Shown piece by piece: positions 1 through 6,852 of a stretch of 11,669 bases of DNA; within the stretch, counting starts at the first letter, position 1, and every line of letters starts with the position of its first letter. The notes under the pieces were generated by a model. It had not been told where the DNA came from. It did not search any database and saw only the letters and a list, made by a program, of their open reading frames with translations. The stretch lies in contig JBOGDS010000102.1 of assembly GCA_050743075.1 (NCBI GenBank), positions 1 to 11,669 of the forward strand, written 5' to 3'. The translations under genes were made by a program, and so were the position numbers. The stretch comes from JBOGDS01 sp050743075 (GTDB lineage Bacteria > Actinomycetota > Actinomycetes > Jiangellales > Jiangellaceae).

Positions 1-564
1 ACCGATCGGCCCGGACGGGATCGCGGTCGCAGCGGCCGGCGGGGCCGCAGCCATGGCGTCGGAGGGCTGTGCTTCGACGTGCTGGTCACCGGCCGCGGCG
101 ACGGCTGCGGCGTGCGCCGGTGCGGACGCGCCGGCGGCGTTCGCCGGTCCGGCCGCGGTCGCCGCCAGCAGCAATGTGCCGACGAGCACGCGGGCGAACC
201 GCTGCGACGGACCGGACAGCGGCACCCGGCCGGGCAGCCCGATCCCCGACACGGCGCTGCGCAACTCGACGACGACGCAGACGGCGAACTGCAGCCAGGC
301 CAGCCAGGCCACCCAGACCAGCACGGTCACCAGCTGCTCGGCGCCGATCGCCGCCGTCAGGTCGTCCCGGGACGGCAGCGACGTCGGGATCGACGGGGCG
401 CCGTTCAGCATCAGCAGCGCGGCCGGCACGACGACGAGCAGCGCCAGCAGCACGACCGTGGCCGTCATCGAACGCAGCAGGCTGCGGGGTTCGCGCTGCG
501 CATCCCGCCGCTGGAACCGCCCCGGCCCGAGCTCACGTCCGGGCGGGTTCGTCGTTGTGCTCAT
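1..564 (-). CDS. N-terminal part of a membrane protein ending the Tad operon (probable LysM/BTAD-type protein), truncated by window edge
   Basis: An open frame runs without a stop from an ATG at 564 to the window edge, giving 188 complete codons. The ATG overlaps the TGA of the upstream TadG-like gene (ATGA), which supports this start and suggests translational coupling. Residues 1-30 are polar and Arg-rich, followed by a hydrophobic helix at about 34-54, a second Trp-rich one at about 77-100 (VLVWVAWLAWLQFAV), and a third at about 124-138. An Ala/Pro-rich low-complexity stretch fills the rest (140-188). In actinobacterial Tad loci this last position is often held by a membrane protein whose distal part carries a LysM peptidoglycan-binding domain, sometimes with a BTAD domain. 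The N-terminal layout fits that, but any LysM lies outside the window, so the identity is inferred. It could equally be an unrelated multi-pass protein. Confidence 0.7.
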   Translation of the reverse strand, partial: MSTTTNPPGRELGPGRFQRRDAQREPRSLLRSMTATVVLLALLVVVPAALLMLNGAPSIPTSLPSRDDLTAAIGAEQLVTVLVWVAWLAWLQFAVCVVVELRSAVSGIGLPGRVPLSGPSQRFARVLVGTLLLAATAAGPANAAGASAPAHAAAVAAAGDQHVEAQPSDAMAAAPPAAATAIPSGPIG

Positions 565-1025
565 AGGATCTCCACGACGATCCCCGCGGCCGGCCGGGAC
601 GTCGCTCGGCCCTGCACGGGGAAGCTGTTGATGAACACGAGGGTGAGCAGTTGGGTGTCCACCGTATCGATCACAAAGACCTCAACCTCGTTGGTGAGTT
701 CGTCGACGTCGACGTCGATGTTGCCCGGGTCGTACGGCGGATCGAGGCCGGTCAGGTAGGCGACGGCGGCCGCCCGGGCCTCACTCTCCATGATCGTGAC
801 GACGCCGGTGGCACGCAGCACCTCGATGTTGATCTGGTTCGCTGCCGCCCGGGCGGCCTGCTCGGCGTCATCGGTGATCTTCGCCCGGGCGTTGATGGCG
901 TTGCCACCGTCGACGACGAGGCCGGCCAAGACCAGCAGCATCACGGCCAGCCCGACGATCAGGGCGCTGATGGCCCCTCGCTCTCGACCGGCGCGTTCCA
1001 GCCGTGCGCGCAGCCTGGCGATCAC
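561..1025 (-). CDS. TadG-like Flp pilus-assembly pseudopilin
   Basis: This 154-residue protein is probably a minor component of the Flp/Tad pilus. The GTG at 1025 overlaps the TGA of the upstream TadE gene (GTGA); the frame stays open further upstream, but the overlap fixes the start. A short basic leader ends in RERG (Gly17) and is followed by a long hydrophobic helix at about 18-38. Then comes the segment VVDGGNAINARAKITDDAEQ (38-57), an arrangement typical of the TadE/TadG-like N-terminal family in actinobacteria. The rest is a predicted extracytoplasmic domain that is acidic at 103-123. The position five residues after Gly17 is Leu22, not the Glu found in true type IV-like prepilins, so processing by a prepilin peptidase is uncertain. 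It lies in a row of three pilin-like genes and its stop overlaps the next start (ATGA). Confidence 0.8.
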   Translation of the reverse strand: MIARLRARLERAGRERGAISALIVGLAVMLLVLAGLVVDGGNAINARAKITDDAEQAARAAANQINIEVLRATGVVTIMESEARAAAVAYLTGLDPPYDPGNIDVDVDELTNEVEVFVIDTVDTQLLTLVFINSFPVQGRATSRPAAGIVVEIL

Positions 1026-1429
1026 CCGGTCCTCCGCAGGGTGTCGATCGGCGCGGAGCTGTCGCCGTTGATGGGCACGGTGCCGGGCAGCCCGATGAAC
1101 CCGAGGCCCGCGTACGACACGTGGCAACGCACCCGCACCGTCACGGTCTGGCCGGGCAGGAAGTCGCCGCGCAGCGCGACCGGCTCGCAGGTTGCGCTGG
1201 CCGGCATGGTCTGGTCCGCGATCGCCTGCGCAGCTGCCTCAGCCGCGGGCCGGTCGCGCTCCAGGGTCGCTGCCCGGACGGCGTCGCGGGCCACGGCCTG
1301 GATGTCGCCGCGCATGTCCACGTACCGCCCGAACGCCACCACCAGCATCATCAGCACGATCAGGACCGGGACCAGGATGACGACCTCGACCGCCATCGAC
1401 CCGCGCTCGCCACGCGACCGCTGCCTCAC
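1022..1429 (-). CDS. TadE-type minor pseudopilin (second copy)
   Basis: This 135-residue TadE-like protein is a predicted minor pseudopilin of the Tad pilus. The GTG start at 1429 overlaps the preceding TGA (GTGA). The leader ends in RGERG (Gly10) and is followed by SMAVEVVILVP, so Glu15 is at +5 relative to a cleavage after Gly10. This matches the G/XXXXE prepilin signature. A hydrophobic helix covers about 13-33. The mature domain is soluble and predicted to lie outside the membrane. It contains exactly two cysteines, Cys81 and Cys102, which could form a disulfide; the other TadE copy has none. The protein differs clearly from the first TadE copy, so this is not a recent duplication. The downstream TadG-like gene overlaps its stop by 4 bases. 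Confidence 0.87.
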   Translation of the reverse strand: MRQRSRGERGSMAVEVVILVPVLIVLMMLVVAFGRYVDMRGDIQAVARDAVRAATLERDRPAAEAAAQAIADQTMPASATCEPVALRGDFLPGQTVTVRVRCHVSYAGLGFIGLPGTVPINGDSSAPIDTLRRTG

Positions 1430-1836
1430 AGGTCCGGCCTGAATGTCTCGACCGGGCCCTGGATGACCTGCTGGACCCGTGGCGACCAGCCGTCGACGAT
1501 CTCGATCGCGCGCCCGCTGACCGTTGCGCGAACCTGGTCGCCACCGCCGACCGGCTCGACGACGACGTCGACGCCGACCAGCCCGGCACCGCCGATCTGC
1601 TCGGCGTAGGCACGGCCTTGCTGCTCGGCCAGCGCGATGGCCGCCACCGTCCCGCCCTCGACGCGCGCGACCCGGGCGGTGTAGCGCGCAACGGCCGCGG
1701 CGACCTGGTTGCCGTGCCAGGTCAGCGCGAACTGGATGATGATGAAGATGAGCATGAACAGGATCGGCGTGTAGAGGACGAGCTCGACGGAGCCGACCCC
1801 GCGCTGGGAGCGCATGCGGTGGCGGAGGGACCTCAT
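1426..1836 (-). CDS. TadE-type minor pseudopilin (first copy)
   Basis: This is a 136-residue TadE-like protein. The ATG at 1836 lies 15 bases after the stop of the Flp-like pilin gene. The ribosome-binding site is weak, and Met8 is an alternative start with no better signal. A basic leader ends in SQRG (Gly13), followed by VGSVELVLYTP; Glu18 is at +5, as in the TadE family and other type IV-like prepilins. The hydrophobic helix spans about 17-38 and ends at TWHGNQ. The remainder is a soluble domain presumably exposed outside the membrane. TadE proteins are known as minor pseudopilins processed by the Tad prepilin peptidase and needed for pilus biogenesis. That role here rests on family and context. 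The stop overlaps the next TadE start by 4 bases (GTGA). Confidence 0.88.
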   Translation of the reverse strand: MRSLRHRMRSQRGVGSVELVLYTPILFMLIFIIIQFALTWHGNQVAAAVARYTARVARVEGGTVAAIALAEQQGRAYAEQIGGAGLVGVDVVVEPVGGGDQVRATVSGRAIEIVDGWSPRVQQVIQGPVETFRPDL

Positions 1837-1851
1837 GACCCGTGAACCGGC

Positions 1852-2073
1852 CTAGGTCGGCGGGTCGGGGATCTGGATGCTCTGGGCCTCACCCCTGATC
1901 AGGTTGAAGATGATCACCCCGACGGCTGCGGCCAGCGCCACGAGCACACCAGTGATGATCACCCATTCGATTGCGGACGCGCCGCGCTCCGCGTCGTCGC
2001 GGCGCTGAAGCTCCAGGCGACGGCGCAGGTCGAGCAGTAGCCAGCCCACCGGGCTGGTCGGCGACAGGTTCAT
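1852..2073 (-). CDS. Flp-like major prepilin
   Basis: This 73-residue protein is the best candidate for the major pilus subunit. The ATG at 2073 is preceded by a good Shine-Dalgarno (GGAAGGA, 7 bases upstream). The segment AERGASAIEWVIITG matches the Flp prepilin signature G/XXXXE[YW]: cleavage after Gly31 would place Glu36 at +5 and Trp37 at +6, where Flp pilins usually have Tyr. The helix at about 35-59 is followed by a short polar tail ending in PDPPT. The leader is long (31 residues) and basic, and the mature subunit would be only about 42 residues, in the short Flp class. It lies directly after tadC with a 34-base gap, one of the longer gaps in this operon. With its own strong ribosome-binding site this fits a product needed in excess. 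No prepilin peptidase gene is present in the window. Confidence 0.85.
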   Translation of the reverse strand: MNLSPTSPVGWLLLDLRRRLELQRRDDAERGASAIEWVIITGVLVALAAAVGVIIFNLIRGEAQSIQIPDPPT

Positions 2074-2107
2074 CGCGGGTTCCTTCCGTGGAGTCGGGTC
2101 TGCACGG

Positions 2108-3034
2108 TCATATCCCGAACATCTCAGTGAGCGCCGGGTAGACGAGGAAGATCAGGAACCCGACGCACAGGAGGAGCTGCGCGACGAGCATGGACTGCGA
2201 CTGCTCACCGGCCTTGCCCTCAGCCTCGGCCAGCTCGCGGCGGCGCATCGAGGTGGCCCGCGCCGCGAGCGACTCGCGCACCTTTGCGCCGTCCTCGGCA
2301 ACCAGCGTGAGTGCCGCCGCCAAGTCGCGCAGCTCGTCGATGCGGATCTCCTCACCCAGTTCGCCGAGGGCTGCCCATGGGGTCACGCCATGGAGCCGGG
2401 CCGCCGTCAGGGTGTCGCGGATACGGACCATCGCCCACCCATCGCTCACCGCGGAGGCGGTCTGCAACGCCTCCGGAACCCCCCGCCCACCGGCGAGGTT
2501 CATCGCCACCAGGTCGAGGAACGAGCCCACGACGTGGCGGAAGCCGCGCCGCCGTTCGGCGGCCCGGGAGCGGACGACCAGCGTCGGAATGTAGGCGGCG
2601 AGCAGAGCCAGCGCCAGCCCCAGCAGGACCGACACCCCGCCGCCGGCTACCGAGCCGCCACCCAGCACGGCCAGGATGGCCTGCGCGACCACCGGCAGCA
2701 GGAAGCCGCCGAGCGCCGCCAGCACGGTGACGGCCAGGTGGGTCTCGAGCGTGCGGCCGAGCAGGGACAGGTCCGAACGCAGGCCGCCGAGCTCGATGCC
2801 CGCGGCAGCCAGCGGGCGGTGCACGCGCTCACCCAGCCGGCGTAGAAACGCAGGCTCGGCCACGCGGCTCGGGTCCAGCCGGGCCACCGCGACCCGGTCT
2901 GAGCGCATCCGGTCGCGGTCGGCGTCGAGCCGGCTCAGCGCCATCGCGGGATTGGCGTTCCGCGGGAAGGCGAGCAAGCCGAGGGCCAGCACGCCGAGAC
3001 CCGCCAGCGCGCCACCGAGCAGGATGAGCGTCAC
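2108..3034 (-). CDS. tadC: TadC-like inner-membrane platform protein (type II secretion F family)
   Basis: This 308-residue integral membrane protein is one half of the platform on which the Tad pilus is assembled, partnering TadB and the CpaF ATPase. The frame is open far upstream, but the GTG at 3034 overlaps the tadB stop (GTGA) and begins directly with a hydrophobic helix at about 2-23, so this is the credible start. Further helices lie at about 100-124, 132-155 and 281-303. The cytoplasmic region between about 165 and 275 resembles the T2SSF/GspF domain, with FLDLVAMNLAGGRGVPEALQ (172-191) followed by a helical segment RIDELRDLAAALTLVAEDGA and a basic RATSMRRRELAEAEGKA. This F-domain arrangement and a position after tadB are standard for TadC. 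It is followed by the Flp-like pilin gene. Confidence 0.9.
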   Translation of the reverse strand: MTLILLGGALAGLGVLALGLLAFPRNANPAMALSRLDADRDRMRSDRVAVARLDPSRVAEPAFLRRLGERVHRPLAAAGIELGGLRSDLSLLGRTLETHLAVTVLAALGGFLLPVVAQAILAVLGGGSVAGGGVSVLLGLALALLAAYIPTLVVRSRAAERRRGFRHVVGSFLDLVAMNLAGGRGVPEALQTASAVSDGWAMVRIRDTLTAARLHGVTPWAALGELGEEIRIDELRDLAAALTLVAEDGAKVRESLAARATSMRRRELAEAEGKAGEQSQSMLVAQLLLCVGFLIFLVYPALTEMFGI

Positions 3035-3915
3035 GCCGGGCCACCGACCGTTGTCGGCGCCGGCTGGCGCTCCGCCGTGGCCACCAGGAAGCGCTCCGGC
3101 TTCTCCACTCCGGACAGGCGGCGCATCCACAGGAAGCCAGCGGCGAAGATGCCGATGACGACGGCCAGCACGACCTGGCCCTGCGGCGTCGAGTACGGCT
3201 CGACGTAGCTGCGGTTCAAGATCGCCAGGCCCAACGTGAACGCCAGGCTGAATCCCACCACGATCTGCACCGACCGGCGCGTGCTGCTGCGCCCGGCGAA
3301 CACGCGCTGCCGCATGTCCAGCTCGGCCCGGGCAGCCTCCGACAGGGAGGTCAGCACCTGCCGGAGACCCGGGCCGCGCAGCCGCGCGTTGAGGATCAGC
3401 GCCGCGACGACGAGGTCGGCGCCGGGATCGTCGAGGTCGTCGGCGAACCGTTGCAGCGCGATGGGCATCGGCACCCGGACCCGCAGCCGGTCGACCAGCA
3501 GGCGCAGTTCGGTCCGGATCGACGGTGATGCCGCGTAGACGGTGGCCGGGATGGCCTGCTCCAGGCCGACCGCACCGGCGATCGTGTCCCGCAACGACTC
3601 GGTCCACGCCGCGAGGCCGTCGAGGCGGGCGATCGCCTCCCTCTCGGCCTTGGCGCCGCCGAACATCGCCGGCCAGAAGGTGACGAGCATCCCCATCGCG
3701 ACGGCCGCGATCGGCCAGCGGGTGAGCACGAGAGTCAGCAGCCCGGCGCCGATGCCGTACAGCGTCTGCCGCCCGATCCGCTCGACCAGTCCTGCCGTCG
3801 ACCCGGACGGCGACGACGGGGGCGGTGTGGTGCCGCGTAGGGCCACGACGAGCAGGGCGACGCCGGCACCCACGACGGCTCCGAGCAGGATGACGAGCAG
3901 CAGCGTCGGGCTCAT
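3031..3915 (-). CDS. tadB: TadB-like inner-membrane platform protein (type II secretion F family)
   Basis: This 294-residue membrane protein is predicted to form the Tad pilus platform with TadC. The ATG at 3915 overlaps the cpaF stop (ATGA), with GGAG just upstream. The reading frame continues upstream of it, but only as a shadow of cpaF. One helix covers about 4-26, a hydrophobic pair about 51-84, and two more about 215-235 and 247-264. The cytoplasmic part between about 100 and 212 has the T2SSF look, with LAAWTESLRDTIAGAVGLEQAI (101-122) and a long segment ending in LRQVLTSLSEAARAELDMRQRV. TadB proteins of the Tad system are about 300 residues, so this is full length. The stop overlaps the tadC start (GTGA), consistent with coupled, roughly stoichiometric synthesis of the two platform proteins. 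Confidence 0.9.
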   Translation of the reverse strand: MSPTLLLVILLGAVVGAGVALLVVALRGTTPPPSSPSGSTAGLVERIGRQTLYGIGAGLLTLVLTRWPIAAVAMGMLVTFWPAMFGGAKAEREAIARLDGLAAWTESLRDTIAGAVGLEQAIPATVYAASPSIRTELRLLVDRLRVRVPMPIALQRFADDLDDPGADLVVAALILNARLRGPGLRQVLTSLSEAARAELDMRQRVFAGRSSTRRSVQIVVGFSLAFTLGLAILNRSYVEPYSTPQGQVVLAVVIGIFAAGFLWMRRLSGVEKPERFLVATAERQPAPTTVGGPA

Positions 3916-5219
3916 GCGCTCCAGCGCTCCGTCCCGAACGGGCGGTAGCCCGCGGCGACCAGGTCGTCGAGGCACGCAACCGGTGCCGCCGCGACAGCCA
4001 GGCCGTCCGGCCCGGCGGCGAAGACCTCGCTGGAGAGCACCCGGCCGTCGACGCCGTTGATCTCGCGGATGCTCGACACGAACCGGCGCAGCCGGCCACC
4101 GCTGGCGTACTCGTTGCGCTTCTCGACGAAGACGACGAAGTCGATCGCGCCGGCAATGAGCATCATGGTGGCCTCGACGGGCAACCGCTCGACCGACTGG
4201 ATCGCGTAGGTCGAGATCCGGTTGAAGACCTCGATCGAGCTGTTCGCGTGGATCGTCGACAGCGAACCGTCGTTGCCCTGGCTCATCGCGTTCAGCATGG
4301 TGACGATCTCGTCGCCCAAGACCTCGCCGACGATGACCCGGCTCGGGTTCATGCGCAGACTGCGGCGCACCAGCTCGGCCATGCTGATCGCGCCCATGCC
4401 CTCCGAGTTCGGCAGCCGCTCCTCGAACGCCACGGCGTTCGGGTGCAGGTCGGCGAACTCGCCGAGGCCGAGCTCGAGCGCGCGCTCGACCGTGATGAGC
4501 CGCTCGTGGGTCGGGATCTCGTTGGCGAGAGCCCGCAGCATCGTCGTCTTTCCAGCGTTCGTCGCGCCGGCGATCATGAGGTTCTTCCGGGCCGCGACTG
4601 ACGCAGACAGGAACGCCGCCACGTCCTCGGAGAGCGAACCGTTCGCGACCAGGTCGTCGAGATGCACCCGGGCGAGGCGGGAACGACGGATGGAGACCGC
4701 CGGGCGCGAGCAGACGTCCATCACTGCGGAGAGGCGGCTGCCGTCGGGTAACCGCAGGTCGAGCTGCGGGTTCGCGGTGTCGAACGGCCGGCTGGACAGT
4801 CCCGAGTACGCGCCGAGGATCTGGACCAGCTCGACCAGCTCGTCGTCATTGTCGGCGACGGGTTCGGCGACGACCTCGCGCCCGTCGGCGTACTGGACGA
4901 AGACGTGGTCGCAGCCGTTGATGTCGACGTTCTCCACCTCGGGGTCGTCGAGCAGCGGCTGCAGGCGCCCGACGCCGTAGAGGGCGGCGTGGATGCCGTC
5001 GGCCAACGCCTCCTCGTCCTCGCTGGTCGGCGGCGTGCGTCCGGCGGCGATCTCGGAGCGGGCGTATGCGTCGAGTACCCGGTTGATCACGGCCCGGGCG
5101 AACTGTCGCTCGTCCTCACCGCTCATCGGCGGCATGCCCGCGGCGGCGTCCTGCCGGCGCTGGCGGGCGAGCGTATCGGCCACCTCCTCGCGGAAGCGGC
5201 GGACGAGTGTCTGGTCCAC
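3912..5219 (-). CDS. cpaF: CpaF/TadA family secretion ATPase of the Tad pilus
   Basis: This 435-residue cytoplasmic ATPase powers pilus assembly through TadB/TadC. I chose the GTG at 5219, preceded by AAAGAG 9 bases upstream and lying 29 bases after the previous stop; the frame runs on upstream but only through the neighbouring gene. An N-terminal helical region (1-90) leads into the PAS-like/N-terminal domain, followed by a RecA-like ATPase core. The core has Walker A GATNAGKTT at 218-226, an Asp-box-like region ITVERALELGL at 242-252, Walker B RVIVGEVLGDE at 294-304, and the His box STIHANSS at 321-328. The segment AMSQGNDGSLSTIHAN is characteristic of CpaF proteins. In many homologues the Asp box reads ED where this protein has ER. 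All catalytic elements otherwise appear intact. The stop overlaps the tadB start (ATGA). Confidence 0.95.
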   Translation of the reverse strand: MDQTLVRRFREEVADTLARQRRQDAAAGMPPMSGEDERQFARAVINRVLDAYARSEIAAGRTPPTSEDEEALADGIHAALYGVGRLQPLLDDPEVENVDINGCDHVFVQYADGREVVAEPVADNDDELVELVQILGAYSGLSSRPFDTANPQLDLRLPDGSRLSAVMDVCSRPAVSIRRSRLARVHLDDLVANGSLSEDVAAFLSASVAARKNLMIAGATNAGKTTMLRALANEIPTHERLITVERALELGLGEFADLHPNAVAFEERLPNSEGMGAISMAELVRRSLRMNPSRVIVGEVLGDEIVTMLNAMSQGNDGSLSTIHANSSIEVFNRISTYAIQSVERLPVEATMMLIAGAIDFVVFVEKRNEYASGGRLRRFVSSIREINGVDGRVLSSEVFAAGPDGLAVAAAPVACLDDLVAAGYRPFGTERWSA

Positions 5220-5248
5220 GGGGCGCGTCTCTTTCGGCTCGTGACGGG

Positions 5249-6031
5249 CTAACGGGCAGTCTGCGCGATGCGACCGGGTATGGCCAGTCCGGTCACGGCG
5301 CCGGTCAACTCGCGTGCGGAGCGAACGAGCAGGGAGCGGTCGATCCGACGGCCGGTCCGGCCGGCCAGCACGTCGGCTGCCTGCCGGTCGTCGGCGACCC
5401 GCCCGATCACCGCCACCTGGAGGCCGTCGTGCTGGAGCAACCGGTCCAGGTCGCGAACCGCGCCGGCGTCGGTGACCGGGGACACGAGCACGATGCCGAC
5501 CGGAATGCTGCCGAGCTGCCCGATCCGCAGCGGCCCGGAGAGCCACCGCAGCCGCTCCCGCAGGTGTGCGTACGACTCCACGCTCGGCCGGACGCACAGC
5601 ACGACGGCGTCGGCGGCAGTGAGCACCGGTAGCACCGGAGTGCCCGGAACCAGCCGGCCGCAGTCCGCGAGCACGTCGACCCCCGGAACCTCCCGCAGCG
5701 TGGCGGCCACAGTCGGCCAGACCGGACCGATGCCGGTGACCTGCTCCGGGTGGGTGATTCCGGCCAGCACGTCAAGGCCGCCGGCGGCGGTCTGGACGTG
5801 GTCGTGGATCTCCTCGGGGTCGAGCCCGCGCCGGGCTGCCGCCGCGAGCGAGAGCAGGCTGCGGTCCGGGTCCAAGGCGTGGCCCTGCGGATCGCGGTGT
5901 CGCAGCGCCAGGTCGCCGCCCGCCGGGTCGAGGTCGGCGACGACGACGTCGCGGGGCCAGACCGAGCCCAGCGCAGACACCGTCGTCGTGACGCCCGGCG
6001 AGCCCTTGGCCGAGGCGAAGGCGACCAGCAC
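5249..6031 (-). CDS. CpaE-like ParA/MinD-family protein with altered P-loop
   Basis: This 260-residue protein resembles the deviant-Walker ParA/MinD/CpaE ATPases that help localise or regulate Tad machinery. The GTG at 6031 follows the CpaB-like gene by 3 bases, with AGGA 10 bases upstream. The N-terminus reads MLVAFASAKGSPGVTTTVSA. In the usual KGGxGK[ST]T P-loop the first Lys is kept (Lys9), but the second is replaced by Val14. A Walker A'-like strand ADLDPAGGD follows at 32-40, and a strand ending in LADCG (121-125) stands where the family has its Walker B Asp. The C-terminal third has a mixed alpha/beta look (LQVAVIGRVADDRQAADVLAG). I know of similar GSPGVTT-type proteins in actinobacteria, so the change is probably a lineage trait, not decay. 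Whether it still binds ATP cannot be told from sequence. Confidence 0.8.
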   Translation of the reverse strand: MLVAFASAKGSPGVTTTVSALGSVWPRDVVVADLDPAGGDLALRHRDPQGHALDPDRSLLSLAAAARRGLDPEEIHDHVQTAAGGLDVLAGITHPEQVTGIGPVWPTVAATLREVPGVDVLADCGRLVPGTPVLPVLTAADAVVLCVRPSVESYAHLRERLRWLSGPLRIGQLGSIPVGIVLVSPVTDAGAVRDLDRLLQHDGLQVAVIGRVADDRQAADVLAGRTGRRIDRSLLVRSARELTGAVTGLAIPGRIAQTAR

Positions 6032-6034
6032 CGC

Positions 6035-6754
6035 TCAGTCGTCCTGCTCGAGCGGCGTGCCACGGCTGACGAGGACGGCGGCAAGCTCTTCGCTCGCCCC
6101 GACTGCGGCCACGTCGGCTGCGTCGTCGCGGTCGACGATGAACGTCACCCGGGTCATGGCCCCGGCCGCCGTGCTCTCCGGCTCCTGAACCGAGCTGACC
6201 CGGACGTCCTCGAGGATGACGGTACCCTCGCCGTCGACGACCCTGACCAGGTCGACGATGTCGCCGGGCGACAGGCCGGTGGCGGGCATCCGGCCCGGTC
6301 CGAGGGCCGCCCCGAGCGCAACGCCACCCGGCTCGAGCGCCGGGGTCCGGGTGACCATCTCGCTGTCGATGAGCTGCCCCTCCTGGATCTCGACCCGCGC
6401 GTACCGGCCCACGAGCGCGTCGAGCTGGGTGGCCGGGATGAGCAGCGTGCCCTCGGACGCCACCGGGGTCGTTCCGACGAGCTCCTCGGTGATCTGCACG
6501 CCCGCCGGGATTCTGATGTTGGCCACCAGCACGGGGACGCGTTCGTCGGCCCGCAACGCAAGCAACCCGGCCAGGGCAGCGCCGCCCACGATCAGCAGGA
6601 CCGCGAGGGCGGCCAGGGCGGGCCGGCGCTGGCGTGGTGCGGACGGGAGTCTCTCCGCGGTCGCCTGGACCGTTCGGGTGCTGCGGACCCCCCGCTCCTC
6701 GCGGGCGCGCCGGCGGTCCTGCGCCTGGTCTTGTCCCTGGGTCGTCGTCGCCAT
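6035..6754 (-). CDS. CpaB/RcpC-like SAF-domain protein
   Basis: This 239-residue protein is the first gene of the Tad block. The ATG at 6754 has only a weak GGA upstream. A basic, charged N-terminus of about 44 residues precedes one membrane helix (about 45-67). A SAF domain follows at about 72-136, beginning VPVLVANIRIPAGVQITEELV and containing GRYARVEIQEGQLIDSEMV. Its C-terminal part (138-239) resembles the RcpC/CpaB beta-rich region, with LSPGDIVDLVRVV at 161-173. In Gram-negative Tad systems CpaB/RcpC is a periplasmic partner of the secretin; here no secretin is present, so it likely faces the cell wall as a membrane-anchored envelope protein. That role is inferred. Its stop is 3 bases before the CpaE-like start. 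Confidence 0.8.
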   Translation of the reverse strand: MATTTQGQDQAQDRRRAREERGVRSTRTVQATAERLPSAPRQRRPALAALAVLLIVGGAALAGLLALRADERVPVLVANIRIPAGVQITEELVGTTPVASEGTLLIPATQLDALVGRYARVEIQEGQLIDSEMVTRTPALEPGGVALGAALGPGRMPATGLSPGDIVDLVRVVDGEGTVILEDVRVSSVQEPESTAAGAMTRVTFIVDRDDAADVAAVGASEELAAVLVSRGTPLEQDD

Positions 6755-6802
6755 GTCATGTCCAACCGTTGACGCCGATGTGAGGTCGTACTCGCGAGAA
6801 GG

Positions 6803-6852
6803 AGAATAGTCGCCGCAGGCGACCTGGCCGCGATCGGCCCGGCGCCGAGCCG
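6803..6852 (-). terminator. Tandem hairpins after ndk, probable terminator
   Basis: Two hairpins follow the ndk stop on the minus strand. The first (6852-6835) can form a 7-pair stem with one G-U and a GCGC loop. The second (6823-6809) is a perfect 6-bp stem GTCGCC/GGCGAC with a TGC loop. It is followed by TATTCTCCTTCT, a pyrimidine-rich run that is not a classical U-tract. Position and structure suggest that ndk transcription ends here, separating the housekeeping block from the Tad block. The TATTCT at 6808-6803 could also serve as a -10 element for the Tad genes about 50 bases downstream, but I see no convincing -35. Confidence 0.5.

Noticed and set aside
53..759. Several plus-strand frames opposite the pilin-like genes
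   Set aside because: Their products are low-complexity Arg/Ser/Ala or His/Gly/Asp-rich, and the minus strand has coherent, recognisable genes across the same bases.
2043..2055. AGCCC/GGGCT hairpin near the start of the Flp-like gene
   Set aside because: It is a 5-bp stem inside coding sequence and is expected often at this GC content.
3034..4156. A long minus-strand frame upstream of tadC, open for over 1 kb
   Set aside because: It runs out of frame through tadB and cpaF, is Arg/Ala-rich without domain character, and reflects high GC. The tadC start is set by the GTGA overlap at 3034.
5220..5597. N-terminal extension of cpaF by about 126 residues
   Set aside because: The extension is in the shadow of the CpaE-like gene and is Arg/Pro-rich. 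The GTG at 5219 gives a normal CpaF length.
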